From positions 17,290,886 through 17,354,885 of the forward strand of contig NC_088789.1 of assembly GCF_949628265.1 (NCBI RefSeq): DNA of 64,000 nucleotides. The letters are read 5' to 3'. Positions 11,001 through 26,000 of the stretch are shown one piece after another; within the stretch, counting starts at the first letter, position 1, and each line of letters begins with the position of its first letter. This stretch comes from Cloeon dipterum (Eukaryota > Arthropoda > Insecta > Ephemeroptera > Baetidae). The position numbers were made by a program, and so were the translations under genes. The notes beneath the pieces were generated by a model. The model did no database searches. It was given only the letters and a program-made list of their open reading frames with translations, and was not told the origin of the DNA.

Positions 11001-14000
11001 CAGGATGCTTGCGCTGAGTATCTCTTTGAGCTTCTCAGTGGAGCTCTGCTTGAGGCTTCGAGTGACGACCAACAGAGACAGGTTTTTTGTTGTGTTAATT
11101 CGAGCCTCTCAGTTGTTTAACTAGATGTTATCACAGGTGTTTTGCACTCTGCTAGCTCACTGCTACCGCTTGCTCCTGGCAGAGGGAGTCGACGAAAGAG
11201 TTCATTCTGAGTGTCTGAAAATCATGGAAGCGCTCCTAGAGCAAGGGGCCCCAGCGTTGCTCTCCTTTTTCACAGATGCTGATTTGACCAGGGTTTTGCT
11301 TGCGAGGCAAACTACCAACCGCAGGTTTGTACTATTCACTTGAATTTGATATTTGACAGTGCCAATTGATTGCCGAGGGTTGAATTAGGTCAGGCAATTG
11401 AATCACCAGGCTGTCAATTAAACAGGATGTGCCGAAAATCGGCAAGAATTTGATCTAACCCTAGCAAAAAGTGCGATAAGAACGCCGGTGATGGGAGCGA
11501 TTCTCTGACTGGCTTGGACACTTAAACGCTGGCATAAGATTGAGGCAGCAGCTCCACAGCGGCAGCCAGAGCAATTGAGTGACAAAGCTTGCTGCTGCCT
11601 CACCCACACTGGTGTTGCTGTGGCACTGCTGTCTCAATCTTATGCCAGCGCAATTCAACGAAGCGCTCATCCCATAGCAGATTTTTTTGCCACCGTTCTT
11701 GTCGCACTTTTTGTTTGGTTGAGACCAAAAACTGCCCAAATAACGGTTTTCGGCACTTCGTGTTAAATTGTCATTTGAATGATTCATGATTCGGCTGCCT
11801 AACCTAATTTGACCCTCAGGAATCAAATGACACGGCCAGAAAAGATATTTCAGACATACTTCAATAGTCCAAAATACATGTAAATATATTTATTTTTTAT
11901 AGATTTTTCAACCAGCTTTTTGCTGCTGCTGATAAGAACCCTGGAGGCCCATTGGAGGCGCTCTGTGTGGCAACAGTTTCAAAACTTTCGGGAGTTGAAA
12001 GAAAAGAGCTCTCAGAGTGGCTCAGACATCTCTTGCTAGGGCAATTGTGCCTGGACTCTCCAGAAGTGCCCTCAGACGAAATCCCTGAGCCTGCGGAGTC
12101 GAGCAGCAAGAAGACGGCAGGCCCAGAACAAGTAGAAAACCAACAGCTGCTACGCTATTTGGTCTCTTACATAGTGAAGGAAGGCCCTGCCTCTGAGGCT
12201 CTGTCGAGAACCATTTTGGAAGCGCTCATACCCATCGGCTCACGGCTGCTTACCTTAGACATGCCAGGAACTGGATTTTCAGACGTCATGCAGATCATGG
12301 TCACTCTAGCCAATTCGGGATCCAGAAGAGGCCACATCCACCTATTCTGCGCGGCCACCCTTTGGCTTGAACAGTGCAAAGAATTCATAGTTGATAGGGA
12401 AACCTTGAAAAAAATTGAAAAGGTTGGAAAATCTCATGTGCATGTTTAAACGGTTCACTCATATTCTATTTTAGGATCAAAGTCTGACTGGAAAGACTCG
12501 TGATATTGTTGAAGCAGCCGGACAACTGCTTAACTACGTGGCCGATATTATTGGAGCGCTTGGCATATCCCAAAACAACTCTATGATTGGTAATGCAATA
12601 TTTATTCTCTGGAAAGCAAAGTATTAAATTTTTATTGTGATTTAGGGGAGAGAGCCCAGTCGCCATGGGACAGCAGCGACCTTAGCCCGCCAGACACTCT
12701 TGACTGTGAATGGATGGAAGAGTGGATGGGCGGAGATGATGAAGACAGCACAGGAGAAGATTCTGATGAGGACAGCCTGTGCAACAAACTGTGCACTTTC
12801 ACTCTGACCCAAAAGGAGTTCATGAACCAGCATTGGTAAATAATAATTCCTAATTCAAATCTAATAGATTTATAATTCAATTACACCTTAAAAATTACTA
12901 TAAATGTAATAACCCTTGCAGGTATCATTGTCACACATGCAAAATGGTTGACGGTGTTGGAGTGTGCAGTGTGTGCGCCCGGGTGTGTCACAAAACGCAC
13001 GACGTAACGTACGCTAAGTACGGCAACTTTTTCTGCGACTGCGGAGCGAAAGATGACAACTCCTGTCTCGCACTCGCAAAGCGCAGCCCAGAACCGCAAC
13101 CAGCTCCCCCGTTCAGCGTGGACTCATCTCAACCTCGCCGAGCTACCTCTTCTCCTGTCCCGGAGCGGTCGGAACGAGCCAAAGATGACAAAGCGCGCCA
13201 CCGTTCTGCGCTCTCCCAACAGCTAGAGGCGTGTGCTGAAACACTGATGCACCACGCCGCTGGAAGTCCTATGGTGGGCTCCCTGCTTGAGATGCTATGC
13301 TTGCTTGTTGGAGCTGTTAGGGCCGCCTGTGAAAGAAACAGCTCGGTAAGCCCATCCAAATTTTCAATCCAGCTTAGTTTTTAATTTACCGGCTATAGAA
13401 AATTGTGTTGAAAACTTTAAAACAATTTTATTTTTTTTTAATTCTGAATTCCCTGTACCCAGGGTTCCATTGTTATAATTGTTTCACATAATTAATTTGA
13501 AGCCAATAAAATAATTCAATTTAAATCAGGTTGGATGCCACGCAAGGGCTCAACAAGCCCTTCTTCGTCTCCACACACACCCAAAAACGTTTGAAACGTG
13601 CGACCAACTGATGGTGCCAACTCTTGGCTCTCAAGAGGGCGCTTTTGAAAACGTCCGCTCAAACTACCCTGGTGACCAAGGCCAGACCATAAGACAGCTA
13701 CTGTCGGCCCACATGATCCGAAGAGTGGCCATGTGCTGCCTGAGTTCGCCGCACGGAAGACGCCAGCACCTGGCCGTCAGTCATGAAAAGGGCAAGATCA
13801 CGGTGCTCCAGCTGAGTGCACTGTTGAAACAAGCTGACTCATCCAAGAGGAAACTCACCCTGACTAGACTAGCCTCGGCACCAGTTCCCTTCACGGTGCT
13901 TTCCATCACGGGTTAGTATTTTCAATAAATTAGTATGAAAAATCATCAAATTATCAAAATTATGACTGGTAGACAAGCTAGTAAGTCTCCGAAAATATTT

Positions 14001-17000
14001 GCTTCAGGAGTTTCCAATATAAATTTTGACGCCAAGTTCAAATTTCTTATGGTCAGACACTTAAGTCACACTTAATAATCCACCCAAATGCTCCTCAGTC
14101 TCACACGGAATTGCTCAGCTTGTAAATATTAATGGCTTTATTCTTTTCTCTAGGAAATCCTTGCAACGAAGACTTTCTCGCTGTTTGTGGCTTAAAGGAT
14201 TGCCACGTTCTTACGTTCAGTGGTTCAGGCACAGTTTCGCAGCACCTAGTGCTGCATCCGCACTTAGAAACAGGAAACTACATCATTAAAGCAGTGTGGC
14301 TGCCAGGATCACAAACCCAACTGGCCTTGATCACTGCTGACTTTGTCAAAGTTTACGACCTGGCAAAGGATGTGCTCAGTCCTCAGTTCTACTTCCTCGT
14401 ACCCAGCGGCAAAATTCGCGACGCCACTTTCGTCTTTGCTGAGGATTCAGAGCCAGCATTGCTGCTCATGTCATCAGCGGGCTACATCTACTCGCAAACA
14501 ATGGGACCAGACAGCTCTGCTGAGCACGGACCATTCTATGTCACCAACACGCTTGAGGTAAAATAATAAGCCTTGAATGTTATTTTTTATGGTAAAAATT
14601 AATTCCTGAGGGTCAAATTAGGTTAAATGATAAAATCACTAAGTTAAAAATTGAACTTCACATGTCAAAAGTTGGCAGAAATGTTAAAACTGTTACTCTG
14701 CGGTTTTTAGTGTGAACCTAGTAAAAAGTGCAACAAGAACACCAGCAACAACTGATCAGAGAAGGAGCGGTAACGGTCCGCTGTCCTGAGCTCAAGACAG
14801 CTGAGGCCAGTGCAAGCAACATGTCAGGCCAGACTTAGTTTGCTTTTGTTTGCTGTCGCTGTAGCGCAGCGTCTCAATCTTATGCCAGCGCTCGTGTAAA
14901 CTGAGAGCCGCTCCCTTCTCTGATTGTTCACCGGCGTTATTGTGGCACTTATTCAGCTTGAGTCATAGTTTCTTAGTTACCGCAGATTTTCGGCAGGCAT
15001 TGTCAAATTTTTTATTTGGATATCCTAAGGAATCGATTGGCAGTTTCAAAATTGAAGCCCAGTGCCTCTAAGTATTTTAAATATTAAAATTTTATATGCC
15101 CTCCAGGTGAACCACCCTGACGTTAAAGATGCCAACGGCCTGATCGCAGGAGGAGGTGTTTCGGTCTACTACTCACACACCTTACAGCTGCTTTTCTTCA
15201 GTTACAACCAGGGCAAAAGCTTCCTGGCGCCACTCAGCAAAGACCTCCACCTAGGCGCCGTATTTCAGATCCAGCTGGCGAAAGCGGGCAAGGGAAGCCA
15301 AACGCAAGCTGCTCAGCCACTGTGCCAGTGGTCTGAAGTGCCTAATCACCCCGGCCTGGTGTGCAGTGTGCTGCAGTCGTCCAACAACCCGGTCATTCTC
15401 ATGCTCAGACCGGACACTGTCCTGGTCCAAGAAATCAAGGTTGTGCCGGCTAAAGCGAAAATCATGGACATGGTCGCCATCAGACACGCCGCCTCGGGCT
15501 CCGAACTGCGCACCACTTTGATTCTTCTGTGCGAGGACGGCAGCCTCCGCATCTACATGGCAGGCCAAGAGCACACCTCCTTCTGGCTCTCCGTGCAGCC
15601 GTCCAATAGGTCCTCCAAGCGCCGCAAAGCTACTGCAATCAAGACGACTAGTAAGGCGTCGAAGCCAAGTGCGGCCCCTGCTTTTCCAGTCGACTTTTTC
15701 GAGCATTGCCAACTGATGAGCGAGGTCGAGTACGGTGGAAATGACGTACTTGAGACTTACAACACTGAACAAATCAAGAACAGACTGGCCAAGCAAGGAC
15801 AGTACATTGCCAACAATCGACCTGCTGGTTTTACAGTTGAGATCACAAACTCGGATCCGTCCATGGTCATCACTGGAATCAGAATCCAGGTAGGATATAT
15901 TTTTTATTATATCTAGGGCTGCCAATTTTACACAGCTAATTTAGGAAAATAGTTAAATACCATTCTTTACGTTTTTTGGCCAAATTTGCTCGCAAGGACA
16001 AAAAATAATAAAATTCCCATGTCATTTGATCGTTCCCAGATGGTTGCTAGTTCATAACAAAATTGTCGGTTGTTTAAACCTAATATCTGTCTAAAAATAT
16101 TATCGTAATTAAATTTAATACGATTTTTCAATTTTAACAGGTTGGCTCTCAGGACCCTCTTCGCAGTCCTACATTTGTTGAGGTTCAGGGTAGAAGCATT
16201 CAGCTGAACGTGACAGGCTCCAGGTGGTTTGACTTCCCTCTGACAAGAGAAGAGAGCCTCCAGGCTGACAGAAAACTATCAGTTACTTTCGGCCCTTCTC
16301 AAGATCCTGAATATGCAACCATGCTAGATTCCATGTTAGTTTACGGAAAGACCAAAGACTCGTTTGGCTGGCCTGAAGAGAATGAAGAGGTAACCACGGG
16401 AATAATTAATTTGAATATGATTTAAAGAAAGGTTGTTACAGTCTGGCTCGTCGAGTGGAACAGTAGCTGCAGGAACCGGAGATACTGAGAACAACAGCGC
16501 ACTAGAACAAATGACGTCCTTGGAAAAGGTGGTTTCTGGGGTTCTTGAAGTCCTTGATTGCTCCTTTACCCTATTTGGCTGTCTGGAGGAGAAACAAGTG
16601 CAGCAGAAATTGGTTACCATCGACCTTGCCACAAAGATGTTAACCCTTCCAACCTCCAACAACATTCAGACTCACTCCAAGTCTCTTCTTGCTGCTCTGC
16701 ACGCCAGCAGAGGAAGCTATTACGATTACAAAGTAACTTTTATAGCTTATGTCATGAAGAATTAACTTAAATAATAACTTGTTGTGTAGGATCGTGCAAT
16801 CTTGGAGCATCTTGTGGCTGTGCTAGATGAGCTCTCTGCCATACCAGAGTCCAGAGACCTTGACGCTGAAACCTTCTACAGAGTGGTGTTGATGGCGCGC
16901 AGCATTGCTGCGGCTCGGCCACAGAATCTGCACAAAATGGCAGAGGCCTTGTACCAAAATCGTCCAAGACCATTCGTTGCTCACTTACTTGACATTTTCT

Positions 17001-20000
17001 GGCGCCTGCACGCGGCCCGACCAGTAAATTCAGCTCTGGCTCCGGTTTGTGTACCTGGTCTGAGGCATATTGAGACCACGGTGCACGCCTTGGTCGAGAT
17101 CGTGCACGCCTTCGCTGTCTGCGACATCGAGCAGGTTCCCCTCGCAGCTCAGCACTACCTGCAACTGCTTCTTTGTCCCGATTCGCAAGTGTCATTCAGC
17201 AGCAAGCAGGCTCTGATCAGGGTGTTGCGGCCCAGACAGCGCAGCCGGAGGAGAGCTGCCTCCTTGCCTCCACCGTCTCCTCCAATCACGGACGTGGACA
17301 CTACAGAGCCAATTCGAATGCTCGGAGAGGAAGCCGCGGCAGTACCTCCACCTGCCCAAGCACCGGCTAATCCCATAGCGGCTCTCTTGAATGCTGGTGG
17401 TGGCTACCCACCCCTGCTAGGTATACCTCCTGAAGCGATGGATGAAACGATGATGGAGCTGGCAATCGCTCTGAGTCTCGAGGAAGACGGAGATCCTATG
17501 GCTAATCTTCTCAGCGTGCAGCAAAATCTTCAACAGGTTAGTTTTGTGTTTTTGCATAATGTTTTACTGGATTTTTTTCCAATCATTAATTTTTTATCTG
17601 TTTAAATTTCATAACATCATGTTGGAAATTTTCCTAGAAGCCAACGTCTTTATTACACTCATCTAGTTGCAGCTTTCACTCCAAAGCTTTATTTCGTAAA
17701 CATAATTTTTTTACTGAAAATTAATATTATCATACTTCAAAAGTTGTCACACGAGATTATAACGAGTCAAAAAAGGCAGAGCACCTCTTAATAATATTAT
17801 TACAAGATATTGGGAAAAGGCTTAAAGTAGTTTTTCTTGTTATTAACAGGGAATGCAGAACTTGGAGGCTCAACAGGCAGCCCAGCAGGCTCTGCAGAAT
17901 CTACAAGTCTTAGCAGGCCAGGCAGGACCAAGTCAGGCTCCTGAGGCTGGCCATTTGTCCGACACAACCGCGTCAGCTCCCTGCTCCGACGATGAAGGCT
18001 CAAACGCAGCCACAGATGGAAGCACTCTGCGCACGTCTCCTGCTGAACAAGGAGGTTCCGAGAGCGGAGGCAGTGGCGCCGAGAGCTTTGAGATGTACGC
18101 AGTGGGACGGGTGGACGAGTCAAGCAAATCACTGAGCAGTCAGAAGGAAATCCAGCCTGTGGCAGAGCAGCAGCAGCAGGCTGCCGAAGCGCGTTCCTTG
18201 CTGGTCGAAAGGCTGCTGTTAGAGAAGCTGCTCGACTTTTTGCCCAAGCTGCGTGAAGTGGGAGGCGTGCAAGCCATTCCCTTACTGCAGGTCATTTTGA
18301 TCCTGACCTCGGACCTTGACGGTGACGACCTGCGAGACAGGCACTGCCTGGAAGCGTTGCTCGTCGCCCTGATCAATGAACTGGGCATCAAGAGGCCGGT
18401 TGACGCCGCCACCGCTTCAGAGTGCAAACGCTCTCCTTTAGTGGAGGTTCACCTGGTGATGATGCGATTCTTGAGTGTTCTCATGAGCAGAGCCAAGACT
18501 GCCAGCAAGGCGGCCACCGCCAGCGACGCTTTCGTGTCCCAAACGACCGCGACCAGCCTTGTGGACAGCCGCGCCATCGACTACTGCCTGTCCCTGCTGC
18601 AAGGCCTTCTCGTCTACTGGAAGGGCCAGGAGAGTGGCCAAACAACTTCCGCATCCGGCCTGCTCAAGAGCCAGCCAGTGGCCGTTCCTCCAGACATGTC
18701 GCCTTTCTTCCTCAAGCAATATGTCAAAGGACTTGGTGGCGACGTGTTCGAGTCGTACCCGCAGCTGCTGACTGAAATGGCCCTCAGACTGCCATACCAG
18801 GTCCTGAAGCATTCGGATTGCGCTGCCGCACTCTTTGGGCAGCAGTGGCGCCAGATCCTCTGCGATTACATGATGACAGCACAGGCACCATTTGTTCGCA
18901 GACAGGTAATTTGAAAATTGTAGTGTATTTTTTTTCGCTACCATTGGATAATGTTATAGAAAATAAAAATTATTCGCCAAATGAATTTGCGGTTGGCCAG
19001 ATATATGTCTCCGAATTTTGAAATTCGAGATTGTGAGAAATTTAAATGTGCCATAATTTCTTGAAAAGTGGGTGTATTTAAATTAACTTCTACACTTTTG
19101 GAATCTGCTCATCAAGGTGAATCGAATGATGGGCCATTTTCATACTTTAGCTAAAGTCCATGATTTTTCCAAAATAAAGGGGATAAATGGTTAATCGCGT
19201 CCAGAAATTAAACTGCTACTAGTAGAGTTTTAATTATTTCACAGATTGTTTTCAGAAGATCTAGCTTTATTTTAGTTATTTCCTTTTTCTAGTATATATC
19301 ATAATACAAGTCAATTTTCAAATAGATTTTCATGAACTTAGTTTTAAAATTGTTAAATTGTATCAACGTTCCGAATAAACTTAATTTGTTTTTCTTTTAT
19401 TGCCGATGAATTATGAAGCCAAACTTGTATCGCTTATTTAATTATATTAAAAATTCAAATCAGAAAAACTTGGTCTGTCCAGATCTAGACAGTAACTCTC
19501 AAGATTTTGAATTTAGAAGCTTTACAGCGATAGATTTGAACGTCCGCATAACGGAAAATATTCCTCAGTATCATCTTATTTTAAACTGTCTAATGGCATT
19601 GAGAAAAAGATTCTGAATTAAAACCTTTTCTCATATTTCAATTTGAAGGTTCGCAAGCTGCTGATGTTCCTCTGTGGAAGCAAAGACAAGTACCGGCAGA
19701 GCAGAGATCTTCATTCGCTTGAATTCCACATGGGTCGAGCAACTGACCTCGCAGCCGACGCCCTAGCCTACGATCAGCTTGTGCAGCTGATGGAGCACTT
19801 GAAAGCATGTCTTGAGGTGGCCACAAGCAGGCCCAATAACTGGCAGAACTTCTGCCTGTCCTCAGAGCCGCTGATTCCATTCCTCTTCAGAGCCAGTTGC
19901 ACTCTGGATGAGGGCGTTTGCCCCACTGTCCTCCAACTGTTGCAACATGCCATTTGCAGACCAAGGTAAACAAGTTTTATTCATTAAAATTGATTTCACA

Positions 20001-23000
20001 ATGGCTACTCCCAAGAAGTGGCAGGCTTTAAAATTGTAAAAGGGAAATAATATAAATCATCGCTCTCTTATTGGACAGCAACTATTTTAACTTCCATAGT
20101 ATGCGATATTATTTTTCCATCAACAATGCCTTTGCCCTCCATTCCTTGTCGTTCACTAATGAGAGGAGCCATTGCAAAGGCAATTTTATTAATTGAGTTC
20201 ACCCTGTATGTTTTTTTAACTAGACAAAAACTTCAGTTTTAATTATTCTTCAATTTTCAGAGAGCGTGAAAGATCTGTTGAGTCTGACGATGACCGACCA
20301 GACTGCTCTCTACTGGTTGGCTACGTGAACAAAAACGTGGCATCTGAAGTGATGGGCCATTTCATCAAGACCTTCCTCCTTGAGACAAATGCAGCCTCAG
20401 TTCGCTGGCAGGCGCATGAACTTGTGCTCAGTCTGTTTGAACACTCCTCTGATGCCGAGCAGCAGCATCTATTGTCTCTACTTTGGTCCTTCTGGCCAAG
20501 TCTCAAAACCTACGGCAAAAAAGCGTCCCAGTTTGTTGACTTGCTGGGCTATTTCTCCAAACAAACTGCCGACAAGAACGGAAAGTTACAGGAAATGGTT
20601 TGTATTTACTCTAAAAAAATGTATCTTTAATGTCTTTTCTTTTAAAAATCGTAGGTTAATTTTGCTGTGGAGGCTCTGAAAGCGCAAAATCAAGTGCTGG
20701 CACAGCATCCAAACACCTCCATCTACAGCAAGCTTGGCCAATTTATCGAGCTGGATGGTTACTTCTTTGAAAGCAGGCCGTGTCTAGTTTGCAACAGCCC
20801 TGAAGTCCCGCTGTCGAGCATCAAACTGTCTGCTGTGAAAGTGGACTCGAAATTCACCACCACTACTCAAATCGTCAAGTTGGTTGGCAGCCACTCGATC
20901 AGTCGCATCACCTTGCGCATTGGAGACATCAAGAGGGCCAAGATGGTGCGAAACATCAACATCTACTACAACAACCGCACCGTCCAGGCGGTAGTTGAGC
21001 TGAAGAACAAGATGTCCATGTGGCACAAAGCGAAACGCGTCACCCTCACGTCTGGACAGGCTGAAGTCAAGGTACCAAGAAATATTCCGAACGTGGAATT
21101 TGTTTTTCAAATCGTTTAATATAAAAATTAGGTTGATTTCCCTCTTCCAATTGTGGCTTGCAACTTGATGATCGAGTACGGCGACTTTTACGAAAATATC
21201 CAAGCCTCCTCGGAGACCCTCCAGTGTCCCAGATGCGGGGTCTCTGTACCTTCGAATCCAGGCGTGTGCGGCAACTGTGGCGAAAATGTTTTCCAGTGCC
21301 ACAAATGCAGAGCCATTAACTATGATGAGAAGGTAAGCTTTTGATCTTGTTAATTGCAAGGGAAAGCATTTTTTGCCTTGAAGGTTTACATTTTCCTGAA
21401 AATAGAAGAAAATACCAATTTTTATTTTCAAATTACGAAGCTAAACTTTATGGGGATTTTAGTTTTATTTTTAAATATCTTATGATGGTGATAATTAGTA
21501 TTCCAACTTTCCCTGACGATACATATTAAGCGATATGAATTTGTTATACCAAATTTTAAATTTTTACAATTTAATTTGAATTTTGCACACTGGACCACAG
21601 TTGAAATCTCCTCAACCAATTAAAAAGCTTGAAATAAACTAGGTGGAAACCCTTTATGGCAGGGGGTCTTCATATTTTGACGAAATTTGGTGGAATTGTT
21701 GCCCTAGTAGACCTTAGTCTTTCCTGAAAACTTCTGGTTGAAATGAGAAGGATTGGCTACTTTTCAAAAAGGTTATTTGTAGAGGAGACAACAAAAATAT
21801 TTTTCCTGAAAAATTCGTCCCGTCCATAAATTAAAATTCAATGCTAGATTGAAAACTTTGGACTGGTGGTCCATGTAAATATCACAAAAGTTAACAAATT
21901 AAAGGGAATAATTTCATGCCAGAGCGGAACTAACCCTTAATAGTTCACAAAATCTTATTTTGCAATTTTTCTAAGGATCCATTCCTATGCCACGCGTGTG
22001 GCTTCTGCAAGTACGCCAAGTTTGAGTACACTCTGGTCGCTCGGGCCTGCTGCGCTGTGGACCCGATTGAGAACGACGACGATCGGCGCAAGACCTTGGC
22101 GGCCATAGCTTCAATGCAAGAGCGCGCCGACCGAGTGTACAAACAACTGATGGCCATCAGACCGACCGTTGAGAACATTTTGCACAACGTGGAAGAAGGC
22201 CACGTGAGCTCTCTGGACGACACGCCTTCGTCAGGATCAGCCTCTTCTGGCACCTCTAACACGCATGTCAAACACAAAATCCAGCTACTGGCCCAGCGCT
22301 ACTGCACCGATTGCAAAGGGTCGTTTGAAGAACTAGGAAAAATTTCTCAGAAGGTAAAGGCGTTATTTTTAAAGATAATTGCAATCTTTTCCAAAAATTA
22401 TTTTTAAAAGTTAAAGAATTTCATATTTTATCGATTATATTTCTTAGAAAATCGGCTCCAAAATTTGCATGCTAATCAAGTGGCGAGCATTGTCTCCTTA
22501 TTGTAAAATCAGGCAGAAGGGAAAATTAGCACATAATTCGTACACCTTTGAATAGACCGTGATGAGAGGAATCAAAAACAATAAAAAAAATCACAGACAA
22601 ACAGTTAAATGTTTTGATAATTTTAGCAAATCCTAAAATTTGAACGATACCAGGTCCTGCTGATTTAATTACTGCTCACAGTTGAATTTTTAATTCATTT
22701 GAAATTGTAATGATTTTTAAATTCATTTCCTCAGGTATTGGCTTGCCGCGAAGAAATCTTAGCGTACGACCGAAAGCAGCGGGAGAGTGCGCCACGTAAT
22801 AACGCAGGCCGCAGTCTGTCGCACTCGTGCAAAGGCTGCTACGGCTGCGCCAGTGCCACCATGGAGCATTGCCTGACCCTGCTAAAGGCCCTGGCCTCGA
22901 TCCCCGGCCCCAAGGAACAGCTCCGCCGCAGCGGCCTTGTCAGCGAGTTGGTCGAGCGAAATCTGCACAGACGCAGTGCCAGCGTCCAGCAGCAGGTGCG

Positions 23001-26000
23001 CCAACTGCTCTGCCTGCTTGCCCGCGACCAACCTGAGACAACTGCTGAGCTCTGTCAACTGCTCACCGACCGCATCTCGTTGGCGTTATCAGCACCTTCG
23101 TCAGGGTGAGTATTTTGATGTAATTTTTCTTTAAAATAATCTGATTAGTAATCAATTGTATGGTTTTAAATTATATTTTTTCCACTTTCCATTCAGTGAA
23201 ATAGTCGCTCGTTACTTGTCCACTTTAAATTATAAATAATCGATTTCCACGAGTTAACTAGTGGAAAAATGTCTGAAATTTTGAAATCGAAAAACACTTT
23301 GACGGGTTTCTGTGGGAACAGCAATCTCTGAAAGAGGGCATTACTCGTGGGAATTTTTGAAACGAGGCCCAGTTCCCTAAAAATTAAAAAAATGCGCAGG
23401 AAAATAGTTAAATTTGTCATTTTTACTTAGATTAACTGCTAATATCCTGATTTTACGATCAATTTACTGGTTTTGCAGAAATGTTCAAATTGAAATGATT
23501 AAAACAAAGTTAAATTCTATTTCTCGAGAGCTGTCAAGATTACTCAGCAGTATTTACTCATGTTCAATTATCTTGAAATTTATATTTTACAGCCAACTGA
23601 GCGTACAACCAGAAATGAGTCTCTTGTCCTCTCTAATCTGCACTGAAGATTCCTGTTGGGAGGAAAAACTGCGTTGCGTTGTGCGTCTGTACCTTGCAGC
23701 TGTGCAGCAAGCCTCTCCTCCGGTCACCGAGGCGGTCCTTCTACCTTGTCTGCACATCCTGCTCGGCCTGATGAACCCGCCCAAACCAAGCACGCAGTCG
23801 CACAAGGACAAGAGCGTGCTGCAGCTGTCAGGAATAGCGCCGGCCCAAGAGTCTTCTCTCAGTCTTGACGCGTGGCTCAACGGTGACGCGAGACACTCCT
23901 TCGCAAAGTGGCGCTCTTGGCACCTGCAAAGAAAGGAACCCATCTCTAGGGAGGAGGCCAGGACCACCTACCTCGAGTACAAGTACCTACGCAGGTGGAG
24001 GGCCTCTGCTGGTCATCACGTTCCGCGCCTCAGGTTCTCGCAGACTTCCTGGCTGAGACATGTCCTCTTCAACCAAGGCTCCAGGGTCGCCAGACAGGCT
24101 GCTTGCAAAATGCTGGAGACCTTCTTCGCCTGTCAAGTGAGTGACTGATTTAAACTATTTATCAAAACAAAATTTAAATTGATATAAAAGGTTTATCTGG
24201 AAGACACTAATTTACAAATTAACTACCAATTATATTTATTTTTGTATTTTGGGCTACCAAATTGAACCAATTGAGGTCAAATATATCCTTCAGGGTTTAA
24301 CCCTGACGGGACCCTGAGTGTCCAACACAAAAATTTATCTCAAGTATTTAAAAAATGCTCGCAAAATGTCTAGCTTTGCCCTTAGTATCGATTTTCAAAT
24401 AAATTTGTCATCCCATGTCAGGTGCCCCAGAGGAAGCAAGAACTGCTGAACCTGCTGACTGAATTCCTCGACGACCTGGGTTCAGCTGGCGAAACAGCAG
24501 CCGAGTTCCTCGCCCTTTACCGCACCCTGATCCAAGCTGACTGCTGGAAACGCTACTTGGCCCTGCGAGGTACGCTCGTGCGCCTGGCCGACCTGATCAG
24601 TCGCGAAATCAGCCAGCTGAGCCGTCAGGAGGAGAGTTCCCTCGACCTGGCTGAAGGATTCGCCCTCAAGTCCCTGACAGAGTTGCTCTCCTGCTTCCTG
24701 GAGCACGATGCCATCAAGCGGCTGTACAAGGGCCGGCTGGTGGGTGCCGTTCTCAACGGCTACCTTGCCCTGCGTAGACTGGCTGTCCAACGCACCAGGC
24801 TGATCGACGAAACGCAAGACAAGTTGTTTGAGCTGCTGGAGGAGATGACCAGCGGCACTGAGGCGGAAACGAACGATTTCATGCGGATCTGTCTTGATGC
24901 CGTGGAGAGGTGTGAAGCTGATGACGATTTAACACCAGTCTTCATCTTGGAGAGACTCTGCTCCATCATCAGTCCTGAGGAGAACGATGTGGGCGACTTC
25001 CTACTCACTTTGGACAAGGATCCACAGCAAGAAGACTTTTTGCAAGGCCGCATGCTTGGAAACCCGTATCAAAGCTCGGAGCCAGGTTTGTTTTCCTCTG
25101 CAAATTTCCGAATTTTTCTTTAAACAACTACATTTCAGGCTTGGGCCCTTTGATGAGAGATGTGAAGAATAAAATCTGTCAAGACTGTGAGTTGGTGGCT
25201 TTGCTTGAGGATGACAATGGCATGGAGCTGTTGGTCAACAACAAAATCATCAGCCTGGACCTGCCAGTGCGCGAGGTCTATAAGAAAATCTGGCTGACCG
25301 AGGGTGATGGTGAAGCCATGCGAGTTGTTTATCGAATGAGAGGTCTGCTTGGCGACGCCACTGAGGAATTTGTTGAGACCCTTGACAACAAAACCAAGCA
25401 GCAGGTTGACAATGAGCAAGTCTACAAAATGGCTAATGTGATGTCTGAGTCAGGTGGAATTCAGGTACTTTGTTTAAAAATAGTAATAAATTATAATTTT
25501 TGACATTTCCAATCGATTGCTGAGGTTCATATTTAGTCTAAGGGCCAATTCACTTGGTCGAAAGCTTTCATATGGGGTTTCAAAAATTGTTGAAAGCGTA
25601 ATAACCTAAGTAGGTTTTGGTTTGAACCTAGCCAATGACCAATCAGAGAAGGGAGCGGCTCCCTGATTGTCCTGATCCAGACAGCAGCGCAATTAAGCGA
25701 AAGGCTGGCTACTGTCTACCTCCACTGACTGTTGCTGCGGCGCTGCTGTCTCAATTTGGCCCATCAGAGAGAATCGCTAGGTTCAAACCAAAATCCAACA
25801 AATTAACGGGTTTTACTGTTCTCCTGATTTTTGGCTCATTGTGTTGAATTTTCGACCAAATGATTCGGGTTTCAAACCTATTTCAACCCTCAGAATTCAA
25901 TTGGCAATGCCAAAAATAATCATGCCATAGCTCATTTAATTTTTCTTACAATTTTTTTTCAGGTGTTATTAAAGCGTTTGCTGTGTGTGAACAATGTAGT

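Noticed and set aside
15251-15925. Minus-strand open frame of 224 codons
   Set aside because: It lies fully antisense to UBR4 exon 18, whose plus-strand frame is in phase with both neighbours and conserved. The antisense openness follows from codon bias.
20784-21431. Minus-strand open frame of 215 codons
   Set aside because: Antisense to UBR4 exons 25-26 and the introns between and after them; no start context, no family resemblance.
25600-25800. tRNA-like box B sequence (GGTTTGAACCTAGC) in UBR4 intron 31
   Set aside because: It is part of the inverted repeats of family A. No cloverleaf or box A at the right spacing was found.
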